Origin: Castor canadensis
Taxonomy: Eukaryota; Chordata; Mammalia; Rodentia; Castoridae
DNA: 64,000 nucleotides
NCBI RefSeq assembly: GCF_047511655.1
Contig: NC_133402.1
Coordinates: forward strand, 61,942,951-62,006,950
Direction: 5' to 3'
Part shown: one piece after another, positions 56,901 through 62,460 of the stretch
How positions within the stretch are numbered: position 1 is the stretch's first letter
Layout: each line of letters opens with the position of its first letter
Notes under the pieces: generated by a model
Seen by the model: only the letters and a program-made list of their open reading frames with translations
Told to the model about the DNA's origin: nothing
Databases searched by the model: none
Position numbers and translations under genes: made by a program

Positions 56901-59900
56901 AGTTTTATGATGTGTAATTAATTAGTAGAAATACAAATAAAATCACATTCTAATGAACTTAATGGGATGTGTAGTTATATAGCCAACGTAGCATCATTTT
57001 GCTGTTTCATTGGAGTGCCTGAATTGTACAGGGTTAGTAAAGTAAAACTCATGTTTATTTGGGACAGTAGTGATGTGCTGGGGTCCTGTACAAAGGGAGT
57101 TGCAGCTCTTGTGTAACAAGGCAAGCACTCCCCTGAACCTTCTTGCACTTTAAATGCTGTGCTGCAAGTTGTGTTCTGACAGTTTTCCTTTTGAGGCCTG
57201 TCAAGGTCTCCCTTGAAGATGAGATCGTTCCTGGTCATTTACCCAGGACAGGGCAGTATCTTAAATAGGTGTTAAGACCTCTCAACACCATGAGTTCTTA
57301 TCTCACTGAAGTCGCCATTGATAAGCAAATTGCTACTATCCCTAGTGAAAATAAAACATCTGTCTTGTGAAGTTGGCACTGCTAAATAAGGACTTTCCCT
57401 ATAGGGAGAATCCACTAAACCCTGAAGTGCCCAGACTCATACCCTTCTGTCCTCCCCAACAGTCACTCTGAGACGCCATGGGCAATGACAGCTTGCAGAT
57501 TGTACCATAACACTTGAGATCTTCTGAAACTTTGCCTAGTACATGGGATACACTCAGCCCATGATTTGTGGGGTGTTGCAACAAGACTTAATTAAGGTTA
57601 ACAGTCAACCAAAAGTAATGTGAGGCTGGATGATCTGGAGTATAAGGAGAATTAAATTTTAAGTGTTTTAATGGAGGTGCTTTTTGTAATCCTGGTCTGC
57701 TAGAAGTATCCTCACAACATCTAGATTGCTGAAAATCTCTTCCCGACATAAAGCCAAGAGGCAGAGTCTCTGTCTGCCAAGGACCTGCTTCCCACTGTTC
57801 CTTAGAGTGTCCTCAGAGAGAATGGAGTCTGAGACCATGTTGTTTGTAGGGTCCTTTGCAGGGTCAGCAGGAGGACAGACTCGGGCACTGGGATCAGCAC
57901 TGGCTTGTGTATACCTACTGTGTGCAGTGCAGCATTGTTCCAAAGTCATTGAATGGGCAAGGCTAGGATTGCTGTCATACTGTGTAGATGGCAGCAGTAC
58001 TTGGCTTTGTACTTGTGTTTACATTTGTAAACACTCATCAACTGCGTATGAATTCAGAATACCAAAAAAATCCCCTTTGTTATTTATTTGTATTTATTAC
58101 GTATTGGCTGCTCCGTCCAGTGTTGATCAGTGTTTCTCACCCTAGATAATCGGATTGAAGCCTGAAGGAGACCCAAGGATAGTCTGTGTCCCAAAGGTTA
58201 GTATTCACAAACTTCTCACAGCTTTGCTTCTTAAAATAAAAATCGGTGAATTTAGTCACCATTTTTTCTTCCCTGCCATATTCTAAAGTCCTTTCTAATG
58301 CCATTCTTAGACTATAATTCCACCAAACTTTTCAATATAATAATAATTCAAAAACACACTTTCCATGTGTATTGATTTTGTCCACATGACACTCAACGTA
58401 GACTGCATTCCATCTGTTCTAGGACTGTTTTTCCCAGCTTCGTCATACTGAGGTTGGGATTGTGATTGCAGGTGTCTTGATAATAAATACATCATGATTT
58501 TTTCTTTCTGAATAAAACATGAGTTGGTTTGCTAGCTAGCCATCAGTGCTATCTGAGCATTAGTGAGACATGGTGCATTTTCCTTCAGGTAGAGGCATTT
58601 TTCACCCTGTTCCTGTGCTGTGCGGTTTTTAGCTCATAACTTCTTTTGTTTTCTTTCCACGCTGCAAGTGCAACTAAAACAAATGTGTAAAAGATGGGTA
58701 AGAGCTCTAAGGAGCAGTTGTTAAGCTCTAAATTTAATTTTATGCTTGTGCTAAATATTAGTGCTCAGCTCTAATTGTATGGTAAAAGTGATTGTCCTGA
58801 AAGCTTACATCTAAATCACTTTCAGAGTTGTGGGAAATTGTAATTCTTCTTATCATGATGGAGTTCTTGTTTGGGCAGAAGCTGCCTGCTCACTAGTTTG
58901 CAAATTTGGTCAGGCATCAGGACTGCTTGGGCTGGCTGTGTCTCGTCCCTTGCTTTCTGACTCAAGTCTCAAGTAGAGCTGAGGTGTGTGTTTCTGATCG
59001 TCTCTGGGCCACCCTTGAGCGTGCTGATGTACAAAAGCCCTTTGAACTTGTGGCTTCTCATCTGGGTGGAGGTGTACATGTGTAATTGTAGGCAGGTCAC
59101 TTAACACCTCATGCCAAAGTCACTTCTGCAGGAACTTGGATAAGATGGAAAAAAAAAAAAAAAAAAAAAAACACCACAGGGCACTCGCAACTGTGGTCCT
59201 CGCTACTCAGGAAGATCACAGTTCAAGGCCAGCCCAGGCAAATAGTTCTCAAGACTCCACCTCCAAAATAACCAGAGCAAAAGGGGCTGGAGGTGCGGTT
59301 CACATGGTAGCGTGCCTGCTTTGCCGCAGCAAAGCCCAGCTTGAGCCCCAGTCCAACCAAAAATGAAAAACAGAATTAGTAATTAAAACACAGTTTAGTC
59401 TTAAGAGCATCTTATTTCTTGTTTTTGAATTTATCTTGAAGTAGTAAAAGTTTGTAAGTTGTTCAAAACAAGCACTTGCACATATTTCATGTTCTCCTTT
59501 TGGTAAGTGTGCATTTACCTCTCACGTAGTTTAGGTGAGTTTTAAAGCATGATTCCTGCGAAGGATTTAATGTTCATATTTGTGTCATTTCTGTGAACGG
59601 AGTTCATATATTGAGGTTAAACAGGTTCAACAAAGACAATGCAGAAAAATGTGACCTTTTCCCCCTGCAATGTAAAGTGAATATTAGATGTTTTTTTCCA
59701 CCACCAGTGCTGGGGATTAAATCCAAGGCCTCTGTCAGTCTAAGCACAGCCTGCCACTGTGCCGAGTCCCCATGCTCAGCTTTTTAGCTCAGAGTACAAG
59801 TGGAGGTGGTATGGGAGTGGGAGGGTGAGTCGAGGTGGCTCCTGCAGTTTCACCCTCGCTGCCGCACTACTCTCGCTCTTCAGCCATGTCCTTAGGGCCC

Positions 59901-61865
59901 ATCCTGTGCCCTGTGCCCTGCCTCTTGCCAGTTTTGACTCCGTCACACAGATGGGGAGATGAAGCAGGCAGAGCAGAGCTTCTTGTTAGATAAAGTCATA
60001 CTTTTGCTATATTGCTTCCTGTGTGCTCTCAAAAGTCAAAATTACAGGCTAGGAATGTGCCAGTGGCAGTGTGCACTCCGCACTCATGACGCCTTCCTTG
60101 GGTTGGATCTCCAGCACTGACAAAACCAGAAAGTAGGACTTAGTTCATTCAACCGAGAGTGTCTTTATCAGTTTCTTGTTTTATTTATCATTTTGGCAGT
60201 ACTGGGATTTGAACCCAGGGCCTCACGCTTGCTAGGCAAGTGCTCTACCACTTGAGCCATGCCTCCAGCTCTGTCAGTTTTTCAAAAGCATGGAATGTCA
60301 ATAGATTGCTGATTTCCATATGTAGACTCATGGGAAATTCGAGTCAGTTGTTTTGTCCATCACATCGGTTACTGTGCTTATGAACCATAGCGTTTGTACC
60401 TGCCCCTATGGGCTTCCCACCCCTTCAGCCCCCCCCCACCCGCCCTCTACCCACCTCTACCCCGCCAGGCAGCTTTTCCATACGGAATATAGAAAACCTG
60501 CTGTAGGGCCAAGAGCTGGCATTTGGCAGAGGAGACTCACAGGCCACCTCTGAGCGGGACTGTCTGTAAATCAAACTCTTCATAGCTGACACTGCTGTAA
60601 TTGAAAAAACATTTTTAAAGTTTTTTCTTGTGACCTAAACAGGACTTCTTTTGCTTTCAACTTTAGGATGAAAACATTGCACTTTTATCAACTTTTCCTA
60701 GTTATGGAATTATAGATTTAAAGTATTTTCCATATTATGGGAAAAAACTGCACGTAAGTAAAAGTTTCTTTATGGTGCTTAACTCTTTTGGGAAATTGGA
60801 ACACCTGTTTGTTGAAACATTATCTATCTGTGGTCGGTAGACATATGCCTGTAATTTATGCAGCAACTTGGGTTTTTTAAAATAAATAGCAAGGGCAAGT
60901 GGAGATGACATATGTACACAAAACCCACACATGCATATTTTGTGTGTATATAGACATAGTTATATATATGTACTTAGAGAAAATAGAAAAGTACAGAAGA
61001 AATAGAAAAGCCTAGTGTGATGCTTTTTCTTCCTCAAAATATAAACTACTGAAAAGGGAAATTCAAAGCAAGATTATACAATATCCGAACAGAAATATGA
61101 ACATAGTAACATCTGTTGGATACATTTAAAGCAGTGCTTAGAGGAAAATTCATAGTCTTCAGCTTTTATCAATTAAAAAAAAACACCAGGTGTGCGGTGG
61201 CTCATATGTAATCTCAGCTACTCAGGGGCAGAAGTTGGGAGGATTGCAGTTCAAGACCAGCCTAGTCAAAAAGTTCATGAGACCCCATCTTCAGTCAGTA
61301 AAAAGTTGGGTGTGATGGTGTGCATGTGTGGTCCAAGCCTGACCCCTATTGGAAAAATACCTAAAGCAAAAAGGTGAGGGGCATGGCTCAAGTGGTAGAC
61401 TACCTGCCTCGCAAGTGTAAGACCCTGAGTTCAAACCCCAGTGCTACCAAAAAAGGAATGGGGGAAAAAAAGCAAAGAATATAAAATAATAGGCCCGGTT
61501 AGTTGGCTTTTAAAAAATTTTTAGAGTGAAGCAGGAGGGCTGTGAGTTTGAGGCCAGCTTGAGCTACAAAACAAGACCCTGTCTCAGAACAAACAAACAA
61601 TAAAAACCATTTTTGTTTTTTTGGACAGTAAGCCAATCCTAACAGTACGCATGAAGTGATCATAGAATTGTGACTGTTCTCCCCTTTTTTCCAGGTGGGG
61701 TATCTACAGCCCTTAGTTGCTGTTCAGGTCACCTTTGCATCCAACACCACTAAGAAAGAAGTCACAGTTGAGTGCAAGATTGATGGATCACCCAACCTAA
61801 AAAGCAATGATGACCGTGACAAGTTTCTGGGACGAGTTGTGTTCAAAGTCACAGCACATGCATAG
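31800..61865 (+). CDS. ATP1B3: Na+/K+-transporting ATPase subunit beta-3, seven coding exons (span)
   Basis: Joining the seven exons listed separately gives 840 nt: 279 codons plus TAG, the length known for ATP1B3. Exon lengths are 109, 129, 108, 185, 51, 87 and 171 nt, and every intron starts GT and ends AG. The protein is a type II membrane glycoprotein that chaperones the pump alpha subunit to the cell surface and modulates cation affinity. Visible hallmarks are the N-terminal beta-family signature (W16 to W36, containing LGRT), one hydrophobic helix at about residues 38-61, six ectodomain cysteines (128/144, 154/170, 191/250, the three family disulfides), a C-Q-x5-L-x2-C-S-G core at 144-156, and sequons N124-L-T and N240-T-T. 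The start has A at -3 and no upstream ATG in the inferred 5' UTR. From memory of human beta-3 the match is close except at residues 195-209. Identity is very secure; the frame is intact, so this is not a pseudogene. Confidence 0.98.
32060..32090 (+). repeat. (CCGGCT)n hexamer repeat in intron 1
   Basis: Five perfect hexamers plus a partial one, inside the CpG island, about 150 bases after exon 1. Confidence 0.92.
32226..32262 (+). repeat. (CCGAT)n pentamer repeat passing into CCGGC units
   Basis: Four CCGAT units, one CCGAC, then two CCGGC; overlapping GATC sites recur every five bases. Confidence 0.92.
32370..32392 (+). repeat. Poly(T) run
   Basis: 23 T at the right edge of the CpG island, not part of a recognisable SINE. 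Confidence 0.95.
32487..32509 (+). repeat. (CTC)n run
   Basis: About seven CTC units in early intron 1. Confidence 0.85.
32510..34119 (+). other. ATP1B3: SINE-free 5' part of intron 1
   Basis: About 1.6 kb of unique intronic DNA containing only a microsatellite at 33810-33877. A candidate place for intronic regulatory elements because insertions seem to have been avoided here. Confidence 0.5.
33810..33877 (+). repeat. (GAGT)n(GT)n(GC)n compound microsatellite
   Basis: About 7 GAGT units, about 13 GT, then gcgcgcgcac; the alternating purine-pyrimidine part could adopt Z-DNA. Confidence 0.95.
34216..34290 (+). repeat. (AT)n microsatellite
   Basis: About 25 uninterrupted AT units, flanked by degenerate ATGTAT blocks. 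Confidence 0.95.
34299..34502 (-). mobile_element. Composite SINE
   Basis: 22-T run, ggtttgaacgcaggacctac, a second 19-T run in the middle, then agctaggattacaggcgtga. Confidence 0.87.
34836..34913 (-). mobile_element. B1-type SINE fragment
   Basis: gattgagacaaggtctttct, ccaagtgctggaattacaag; the central part is missing. Confidence 0.75.
34914..36355 (+). other. Intron 1, mostly unique; B1 remnant at 35470-35543
   Basis: The remnant reads cctgcctctgccttccaagt, gctgggattccaggcatgca. Otherwise no exon or repeat recognised. Confidence 0.5.
36356..36432 (+). mobile_element. tRNA-type SINE unit
   Basis: ggctttgggcgtgactcaag, atgcttgcccagcactcgtg, ggttcagtcaccacac. Confidence 0.78.
36433..36787 (+). 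other. Intron 1, unique
   Basis: AT-rich; nothing recognised. Confidence 0.4.
36788..36955 (-). mobile_element. Composite SINE with internal deletion
   Basis: ctggggattgaactcagggt, ctaggcaggtgctctaccac; the B1-like half is reduced to about 80 bases (gggacaacaggtgtgggcca). Confidence 0.82.
36956..37309 (+). other. Intron 1, unique
   Basis: Pyrimidine-rich around 37060-37140; nothing recognised. Confidence 0.4.
37310..37402 (-). mobile_element. ID-type SINE
   Basis: tgccggggatcaaacctagg, catgctaggcaagcactcca, cccctgagcgctgc. Confidence 0.82.
37680..37750 (+). mobile_element. ID-type SINE
   Basis: agctgggatgtggctcagtg, gtacagtgctttcctagcat, gccctgggttcatactcatg. Confidence 0.82.
37751..38866 (+). 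other. Intron 1, unique or old sequence
   Basis: About 1.1 kb, pyrimidine-rich on the + strand; no exon-like open frame with splice sites. Confidence 0.45.
38867..38968 (+). mobile_element. B1-type SINE
   Basis: agctggatgtggtgcatgcc, ggaggctaaagcaggagact, ccagtctggactagaagacc. Confidence 0.83.
38977..39053 (-). mobile_element. ID-type SINE
   Basis: gtgctgggagttagacccag, gctctctaccactgagccat, gtcccctgccca. Confidence 0.8.
39105..39202 (-). mobile_element. tRNA-type SINE unit
   Basis: (TTTG)n/(GGTT)n tail complement, actggggtttgaacttggct, gctaggcaggtgctcttcca. Confidence 0.85.
39227..39318 (+). mobile_element. ID-type SINE
   Basis: gggctgggagtataactcag, tggtaaagcacttgtttcgc, gtttgaaccccaagcacccc. 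It faces the two preceding minus-strand units. Confidence 0.83.
39534..39627 (-). mobile_element. tRNA-type SINE unit
   Basis: gctggggtttgaactcaggg, cctcacagtaggtggtttac, cttgagccacatcccagtcc; the A-box side is shortened. Confidence 0.85.
39628..40616 (+). other. Intron 1, unique
   Basis: About 1 kb without recognised elements. Confidence 0.45.
40617..40745. repeat. Dispersed repeat, copy 3 of 3 (unassigned)
   Basis: ttgtacaaaggagttgtttc, attgtgctatttccatatgt, tgtactttgatcagatccac and a C-rich end; the best kept of the three (see 846-965 and 1010-1140). Confidence 0.5.
40868..40974 (-). mobile_element. tRNA-type SINE unit
   Basis: atcagaatttgaactcagga, cttcacgcttgtgaggcagg, cttgagccacatctccaccc. 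Confidence 0.82.
40975..41470 (+). mobile_element. Old LINE-1 ORF2 3' end and 3' UTR
   Basis: tgttcatagtagcactattc, ataatagctccaagctggaa, cagcccaggtctccatcagc: the conserved ORF2 tail text with many changes, then a 3' UTR-like part to about 41470. Confidence 0.75.
41471..41854 (+). other. Intron 1, AT-rich, unassigned
   Basis: No element recognised. Confidence 0.4.
41855..42135 (-). mobile_element. Old LINE-1 ORF2 3' fragment
   Basis: cattgtgcggtagtattccg, taataaacagtgcttccagt and ctgagaagtggaatctctaa are the reverse of LINE-1 ORF2 and 3' text. Confidence 0.65.
42150..42204 (-). mobile_element. ID-type SINE fragment
   Basis: T-run, aaactcagggactatcattg, agccacatccccagcc. Confidence 0.65.
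42405..42565 (-). mobile_element. Composite SINE with internal deletion
   Basis: ctggggtttgaactcaaagc, aagcaggtgccttagtgttt (junction skipping the linker), aattaggattataagtgtga. Confidence 0.83.
42768..42856 (-). mobile_element. tRNA-type SINE unit
   Basis: actggggtttgaactcaggg, gaggcaggtgctctaccact; a well preserved copy. Confidence 0.9.
43040..43350 (+). mobile_element. Long composite SINE (two B1-like parts + tRNA-type)
   Basis: gggcaccagtggttcatacc, second block gttggcatggtgtcatccca, tRNA end aggcatggcttaactgatag and cgttcaaactccagtaccac. Confidence 0.85.
43351..43670 (+). other. Intron 1, AT-rich
   Basis: Nothing recognised. Confidence 0.4.
43671..43770. mobile_element. SINE head plus reversed ID fragment
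   Basis: A B1-like start on + (gggcactggtgactcacaac) breaks at 43705 and is followed by a minus-strand ID piece (aaggccttgcacatgctaaa, gagctgcaccttggcc). Confidence 0.6.
43771..44445 (+). other. Intron 1, unique
   Basis: A short (TG)n lies at 43919-43931; nothing else recognised. Confidence 0.4.
44446..44572 (+). mobile_element. B1-type SINE
   Basis: gctgagtgtggtggtacaca, gactcaggaggctggcatag, aaggtcagcctgggctatat. Confidence 0.86.
44573..44940 (+). other. Intron 1, AT-rich
   Basis: Nothing recognised. Confidence 0.4.
44945..45055 (-). mobile_element. tRNA-type SINE unit
   Basis: About 27-T tail complement, cttggggtttgaactcaggg, gaggcaggcactctaccact. Confidence 0.9.
45056..45482 (+). other. 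Intron 1, T-rich, unassigned
   Basis: ttct-rich text of an old-repeat style, not named. Confidence 0.4.
45524..45645 (+). mobile_element. B1-type SINE inside the LINE-1
   Basis: ccaggcatatggcagcacgc, gaggctaaggcagaagatca, caagaccagcctgaactggt. Confidence 0.8.
46268..46392 (-). mobile_element. B1-type SINE
   Basis: gagatggggcctcactctgt, agccatggctggctcaaatt, ttgaattacaggagtgtaca. Confidence 0.78.
46460..46562 (-). mobile_element. B1-type SINE
   Basis: gaggcagggtctcactattg, ccagcatagggtgaccttaa; the usual gctgggattacagg block has decayed. Confidence 0.68.
46660..46760 (-). mobile_element. B1-type SINE
   Basis: ataagcctatgctgaccttg, caagtactgggattacaggc; diverged near the tail. Confidence 0.75.
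46913..47028 (-). mobile_element. B1-type SINE
   Basis: gacagggtcttgctatatag, tgcttgggattatagatgtg, ccaccgtgcctggc. Confidence 0.83.
47029..47689 (+). other. Intron 1, unique
   Basis: No repeat recognised. The minus frame 47051-47344 is open for 97 codons but shows no domain. Confidence 0.45.
47924..48001 (+). mobile_element. tRNA-type SINE unit with 16-bp target-site duplication
   Basis: agaatggctcaagtggtaag, gagttcaaatcccagtacca; flanked by aaaacacaatttaaag at 47908-47923 and 48002-48017. The duplicated text belongs to the host LINE-1. Confidence 0.93.
48410..48484 (+). mobile_element. ID-type SINE inside the LINE-1
   Basis: ggctggaggtttggctcagc, cgtagggtgctttcccgtac, ccttgggttgatcccgacag. 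Confidence 0.75.
48929..49005 (+). mobile_element. ID-type SINE
   Basis: gggctaaagatgtagcctag, tggtaaatcacttgcctaac, gggttccactcccagcaccc. Confidence 0.83.
49006..49744 (+). other. Intron 1, unique
   Basis: No repeat or exon recognised. Confidence 0.4.
49745..49960 (-). mobile_element. B1-like half of a composite plus an adjoining B1 fragment
   Basis: gagatagtgtctcgagaact ... aactagaattacaggcgtga (49762-49860), then gagataggatcttgtgtagc ... gatcctcctgcctcagccta. The tRNA-type half is absent. Confidence 0.8.
49982..50205 (-). mobile_element. Composite SINE with (TCTG)n at its tail end
   Basis: (TCTG)n-type run at 49984-50007, gctagggtttgaactccagg, gtgctctaccacttgagcca, cttgccaccacacccagct. 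Confidence 0.84.
50413..50509 (+). mobile_element. tRNA-type SINE unit
   Basis: gggatgtgggcaaaatggta, atgcctgcctagcaactaca, gagttcaaaccgtagtacta. Confidence 0.85.
50510..51263 (+). other. Intron 1, unique, with a G run
   Basis: gtcgggggggggggggtgcc near 51033-51052 is the only marked feature. Confidence 0.45.
51264..51350 (+). mobile_element. tRNA-type SINE unit
   Basis: ggtggaatggttcaggtagc, gcacctgcctagcaagtgtg, attcaaaccccagtactgcc; the last SINE before exon 2. Confidence 0.88.
51351..52230 (+). other. 3' end of intron 1, unique
   Basis: About 880 repeat-free bases up to the exon 2 acceptor. Pyrimidine-rich final 40 bases. Confidence 0.5.
52231..52359 (+). CDS. ATP1B3: ATP1B3 exon 2: transmembrane helix
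   Basis: Residues 37-79 (phase 1 at both ends). A pyrimidine tract and ttgcag precede it and the donor is cag|gtaaat. It encodes the uncharged stretch [19 protein letters not shown], the signal-anchor helix with the conserved Y43, Y47 and YGFLA motif that packs against the alpha subunit, followed by the start of the ectodomain ([11 protein letters not shown]). It lies after a 20.3 kb first intron. Confidence 0.97.
52885..52968 (+). mobile_element. tRNA-type SINE unit in intron 2
   Basis: gattcgctcaagtggtgtag, cacctgcctagcagacttga, gagttcaaaccccagcacca. Confidence 0.87.
53038..53119 (-). mobile_element. tRNA-type SINE unit in intron 2
   Basis: tactgggctttaactcaggc, gcgaggcaagtgccctgcca; inverted with respect to 52885-52968 with only about 70 bases between. 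Confidence 0.85.
53206..53300 (-). mobile_element. ID-type SINE
   Basis: (ATTT)n tail complement, agaaattgaacccagagcct, gagaagtgctgtaccaatga, gctgcatccccagg. Confidence 0.82.
53500..53695 (+). mobile_element. MER5-like hAT DNA transposon fossil
   Basis: gtgtctggagacatttttag, gtgctcctgaacaccttaca, atgcacaggacagccatcac and gttgaggttgaggagcccta match the order of MER5A as I remember it. A non-autonomous element common to placental mammals, so older than the rodent SINEs. Confidence 0.75.
53968..54085 (+). mobile_element. B1-type SINE in intron 2
   Basis: gctgggtgtggtagtatatg, ggagactggagcaggaagat, acataacaagaccctgtctc. Confidence 0.86.
54594..54701 (+). CDS. ATP1B3: ATP1B3 exon 3: membrane-proximal ectodomain
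   Basis: Residues 80 (split glycine) to 116 (split serine). It encodes [19 protein letters not shown] then [14 protein letters not shown]. The acceptor is ttttag|ga and the donor t|gtaagt. No cysteine or sequon lies in this exon. Length and both phases match the family gene structure. Confidence 0.97.
54987..55102 (+). mobile_element. B1-like half of a composite SINE, intron 3
   Basis: ccagacgccagcagctcatg, cctagctacttgggaggcag, tttgaggccagccgggcaaa; no tRNA-type half follows. Confidence 0.82.
55103..56410 (+). other. Intron 3, unique
   Basis: About 1.3 kb without a recognised repeat. The + frame 55330-55641 (103 codons) has no domain or splice support. Confidence 0.45.
56411..56434 (+). 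repeat. Poly(T) run upstream of exon 4
   Basis: 24 T, 34 bases before the exon 4 acceptor, lengthening the polypyrimidine environment. Confidence 0.93.
56468..56652 (+). CDS. ATP1B3: ATP1B3 exon 4: first two disulfide loops
   Basis: Residues 116-177, the largest internal exon. It contains sequon N124-L-T and cysteines 128, 144, 154 and 170, which in beta subunits pair 128-144 and 154-170, and the core [14 protein letters not shown]. It ends ...ILVKMNR with donor aga|gtatgt (phase 0). A run of about 24 T (56411-56434) lies upstream of the acceptor ttctag. Confidence 0.97.
56653..58145 (+). other. Intron 4, free of recognised SINEs
   Basis: 1.5 kb of unique sequence. The + frame 57726-58145 is open for 139 codons but ends in the acceptor TAG and carries no domain. 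Confidence 0.5.
58146..58196 (+). CDS. ATP1B3: ATP1B3 exon 5: short exon with Cys191
   Basis: Only 51 nt, residues 178-194, phase 0 at both ends: [18 protein letters not shown]191 is the partner of C250 in exon 7. The acceptor is ccctag and the donor aag|gttagt. Being in phase at both sides, skipping it would keep the frame but remove a disulfide cysteine. Confidence 0.96.
58197..59148 (+). other. Intron 5, 5' part, unique
   Basis: No element recognised before the poly(A) run at 59149. Confidence 0.45.
59149..59366 (+). mobile_element. Composite SINE preceded by a 22-A run, intron 5
   Basis: gggcactcgcaactgtggtc, gcaaatagttctcaagactc, ggctggaggtgcggttcaca. The A-run lies at the 5' side, so it may be the tail of an older element. 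Confidence 0.8.
59367..59691 (+). other. Intron 5, unique
   Basis: Nothing recognised. Confidence 0.4.
59692..59775 (-). mobile_element. ID-type SINE, diverged
   Basis: gtgctggggattaaatccaa, ggcctctgtcagtctaagca, cactgtgccgagtccccatg. Confidence 0.68.
60045..60120 (+). mobile_element. ID-type SINE, diverged
   Basis: aggctaggaatgtgccagtg, ccttgggttggatctccagc. Confidence 0.62.
60190..60271 (-). mobile_element. tRNA-type SINE unit
   Basis: actgggatttgaacccaggg, cttgctaggcaagtgctcta, cttgagccatgcctccagct. Confidence 0.9.
60272..60666 (+). other. 3' end of intron 5
   Basis: Unique, with a C-rich patch at 60415-60465. Confidence 0.45.
60667..60753 (+). CDS. ATP1B3: ATP1B3 exon 6: variable loop plus [12 protein letters not shown]
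   Basis: Residues 195-223. The second half, [16 protein letters not shown], is the strongly conserved beta-subunit segment. The first half, [13 protein letters not shown], differs at most positions from the human sequence as I remember it, although the exon length is identical. The acceptor is tttag|gat and the donor cac|gtaagt. Confidence 0.96.
60754..61184 (+). other. Intron 6, 5' part, AT-rich
   Basis: The stretch 61080-61160 resembles decayed A-rich LINE-1 text but is too short to assign. Confidence 0.4.
61185..61458 (+). mobile_element. Long composite SINE in intron 6
   Basis: gtgtgcggtggctcatatgt, second block gggtgtgatggtgtgcatgt, tRNA end ggcatggctcaagtggtaga and gagttcaaaccccagtgcta. 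It ends about 235 bases before exon 7. Confidence 0.88.
61524..61592 (+). mobile_element. B1-type SINE 3' half
   Basis: gtgagtttgaggccagcttg, agctacaaaacaagaccctg, CAAA-type tail. Confidence 0.78.
61695..61865 (+). CDS. ATP1B3: ATP1B3 exon 7: C-terminal Ig-like fold and stop
   Basis: Residues 224-279 and TAG at 61863-61865. It starts [14 protein letters not shown], carries sequon N240-T-T and C250 (within VECKIDG) and ends [15 protein letters not shown]. This part forms the extracellular beta-sandwich that docks on the alpha subunit. The acceptor is tttccag|gtg. Confidence 0.97.
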   Translation: MGYLQPLVAVQVTFASNTTKKEVTVECKIDGSPNLKSNDDRDKFLGRVVFKVTAHA

Positions 61866-62320
61866 TATGAGTAGGACGCCTCCAAAGAATAAATGTTGTG
61901 TTGTCAGTCGTTTTCTATCAGCTGGACCTGCCATTCTAGAGTGGAAGACACCTTGGAGAAAGGTGGGGTGGTACGTGACACTGGGTGACATCGTAACATG
62001 CTTCCAGACCGTAGCGCTCAGTGCCCTCTGAAGTTGCTGCCTGTTGCCTCTGCTGCCCTTTGAACCCGTGCTCCGTCACCAGATAGGGACCAGTGAACCC
62101 CAACTGCAAACGTTAGATGGGAGGGTCTTGTCCTCTTTATGAATTGCCAAGTGTCCGAGCTTCTGTGCCGTGCTGTGTAAATATTTTATGGATCTAACAC
62201 TGGGTAACTGCTGTACGTTGATGCAACAAAGGTTGAGGGCTGAAATGGTGCCTGCCAACATCAAGTGACGTTAGCTGCGAGAATCGTGGTGTGTGGATAA
62301 GTTCTGTGTGAGGAAAAGAA

Positions 62321-62326
62321 AATAAA
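62321..62326 (+). terminator. ATP1B3: Proximal polyadenylation signal AATAAA
   Basis: AATAAA about 455 bases after the stop codon, followed within 30 bases by a GT/T-rich stretch near 62341-62365. It fits cleavage near 62345 and is likely the main site. Confidence 0.75.
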
Positions 62327-62436
62327 AGTGGATCTGAAAGTGTTACTGTGCATTTTTGTAATGTTATTTTACATGCTGAATTAGTCTGTGGGTCTTCTTG
62401 ATTAAGTGCACAAATTTTTTGTTGTAAAACGTTAAA

Positions 62437-62442
62437 AATAAA
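62437..62442 (+). terminator. ATP1B3: Distal polyadenylation signal AATAAA
   Basis: A second AATAAA 116 bases downstream, followed by gaggttgttttagttctggg, a reasonable GU-rich downstream element. It could give a slightly longer 3' UTR. Confidence 0.5.
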
Positions 62443-62460
62443 ATACTAACGAGGTTGTTT

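Larger units (their letters stand above)
61866..62460 (+). other. ATP1B3: ATP1B3 3' untranslated region
   Basis: Unique sequence from the stop codon to two candidate poly(A) signals. No SINE interrupts it. The right edge depends on which signal is used. Confidence 0.7.

Noticed and set aside
57726..58145. 139-codon frame in intron 4
   Set aside because: It ends at the acceptor TAG before exon 5, shows no domain, and would replace conserved exon order.
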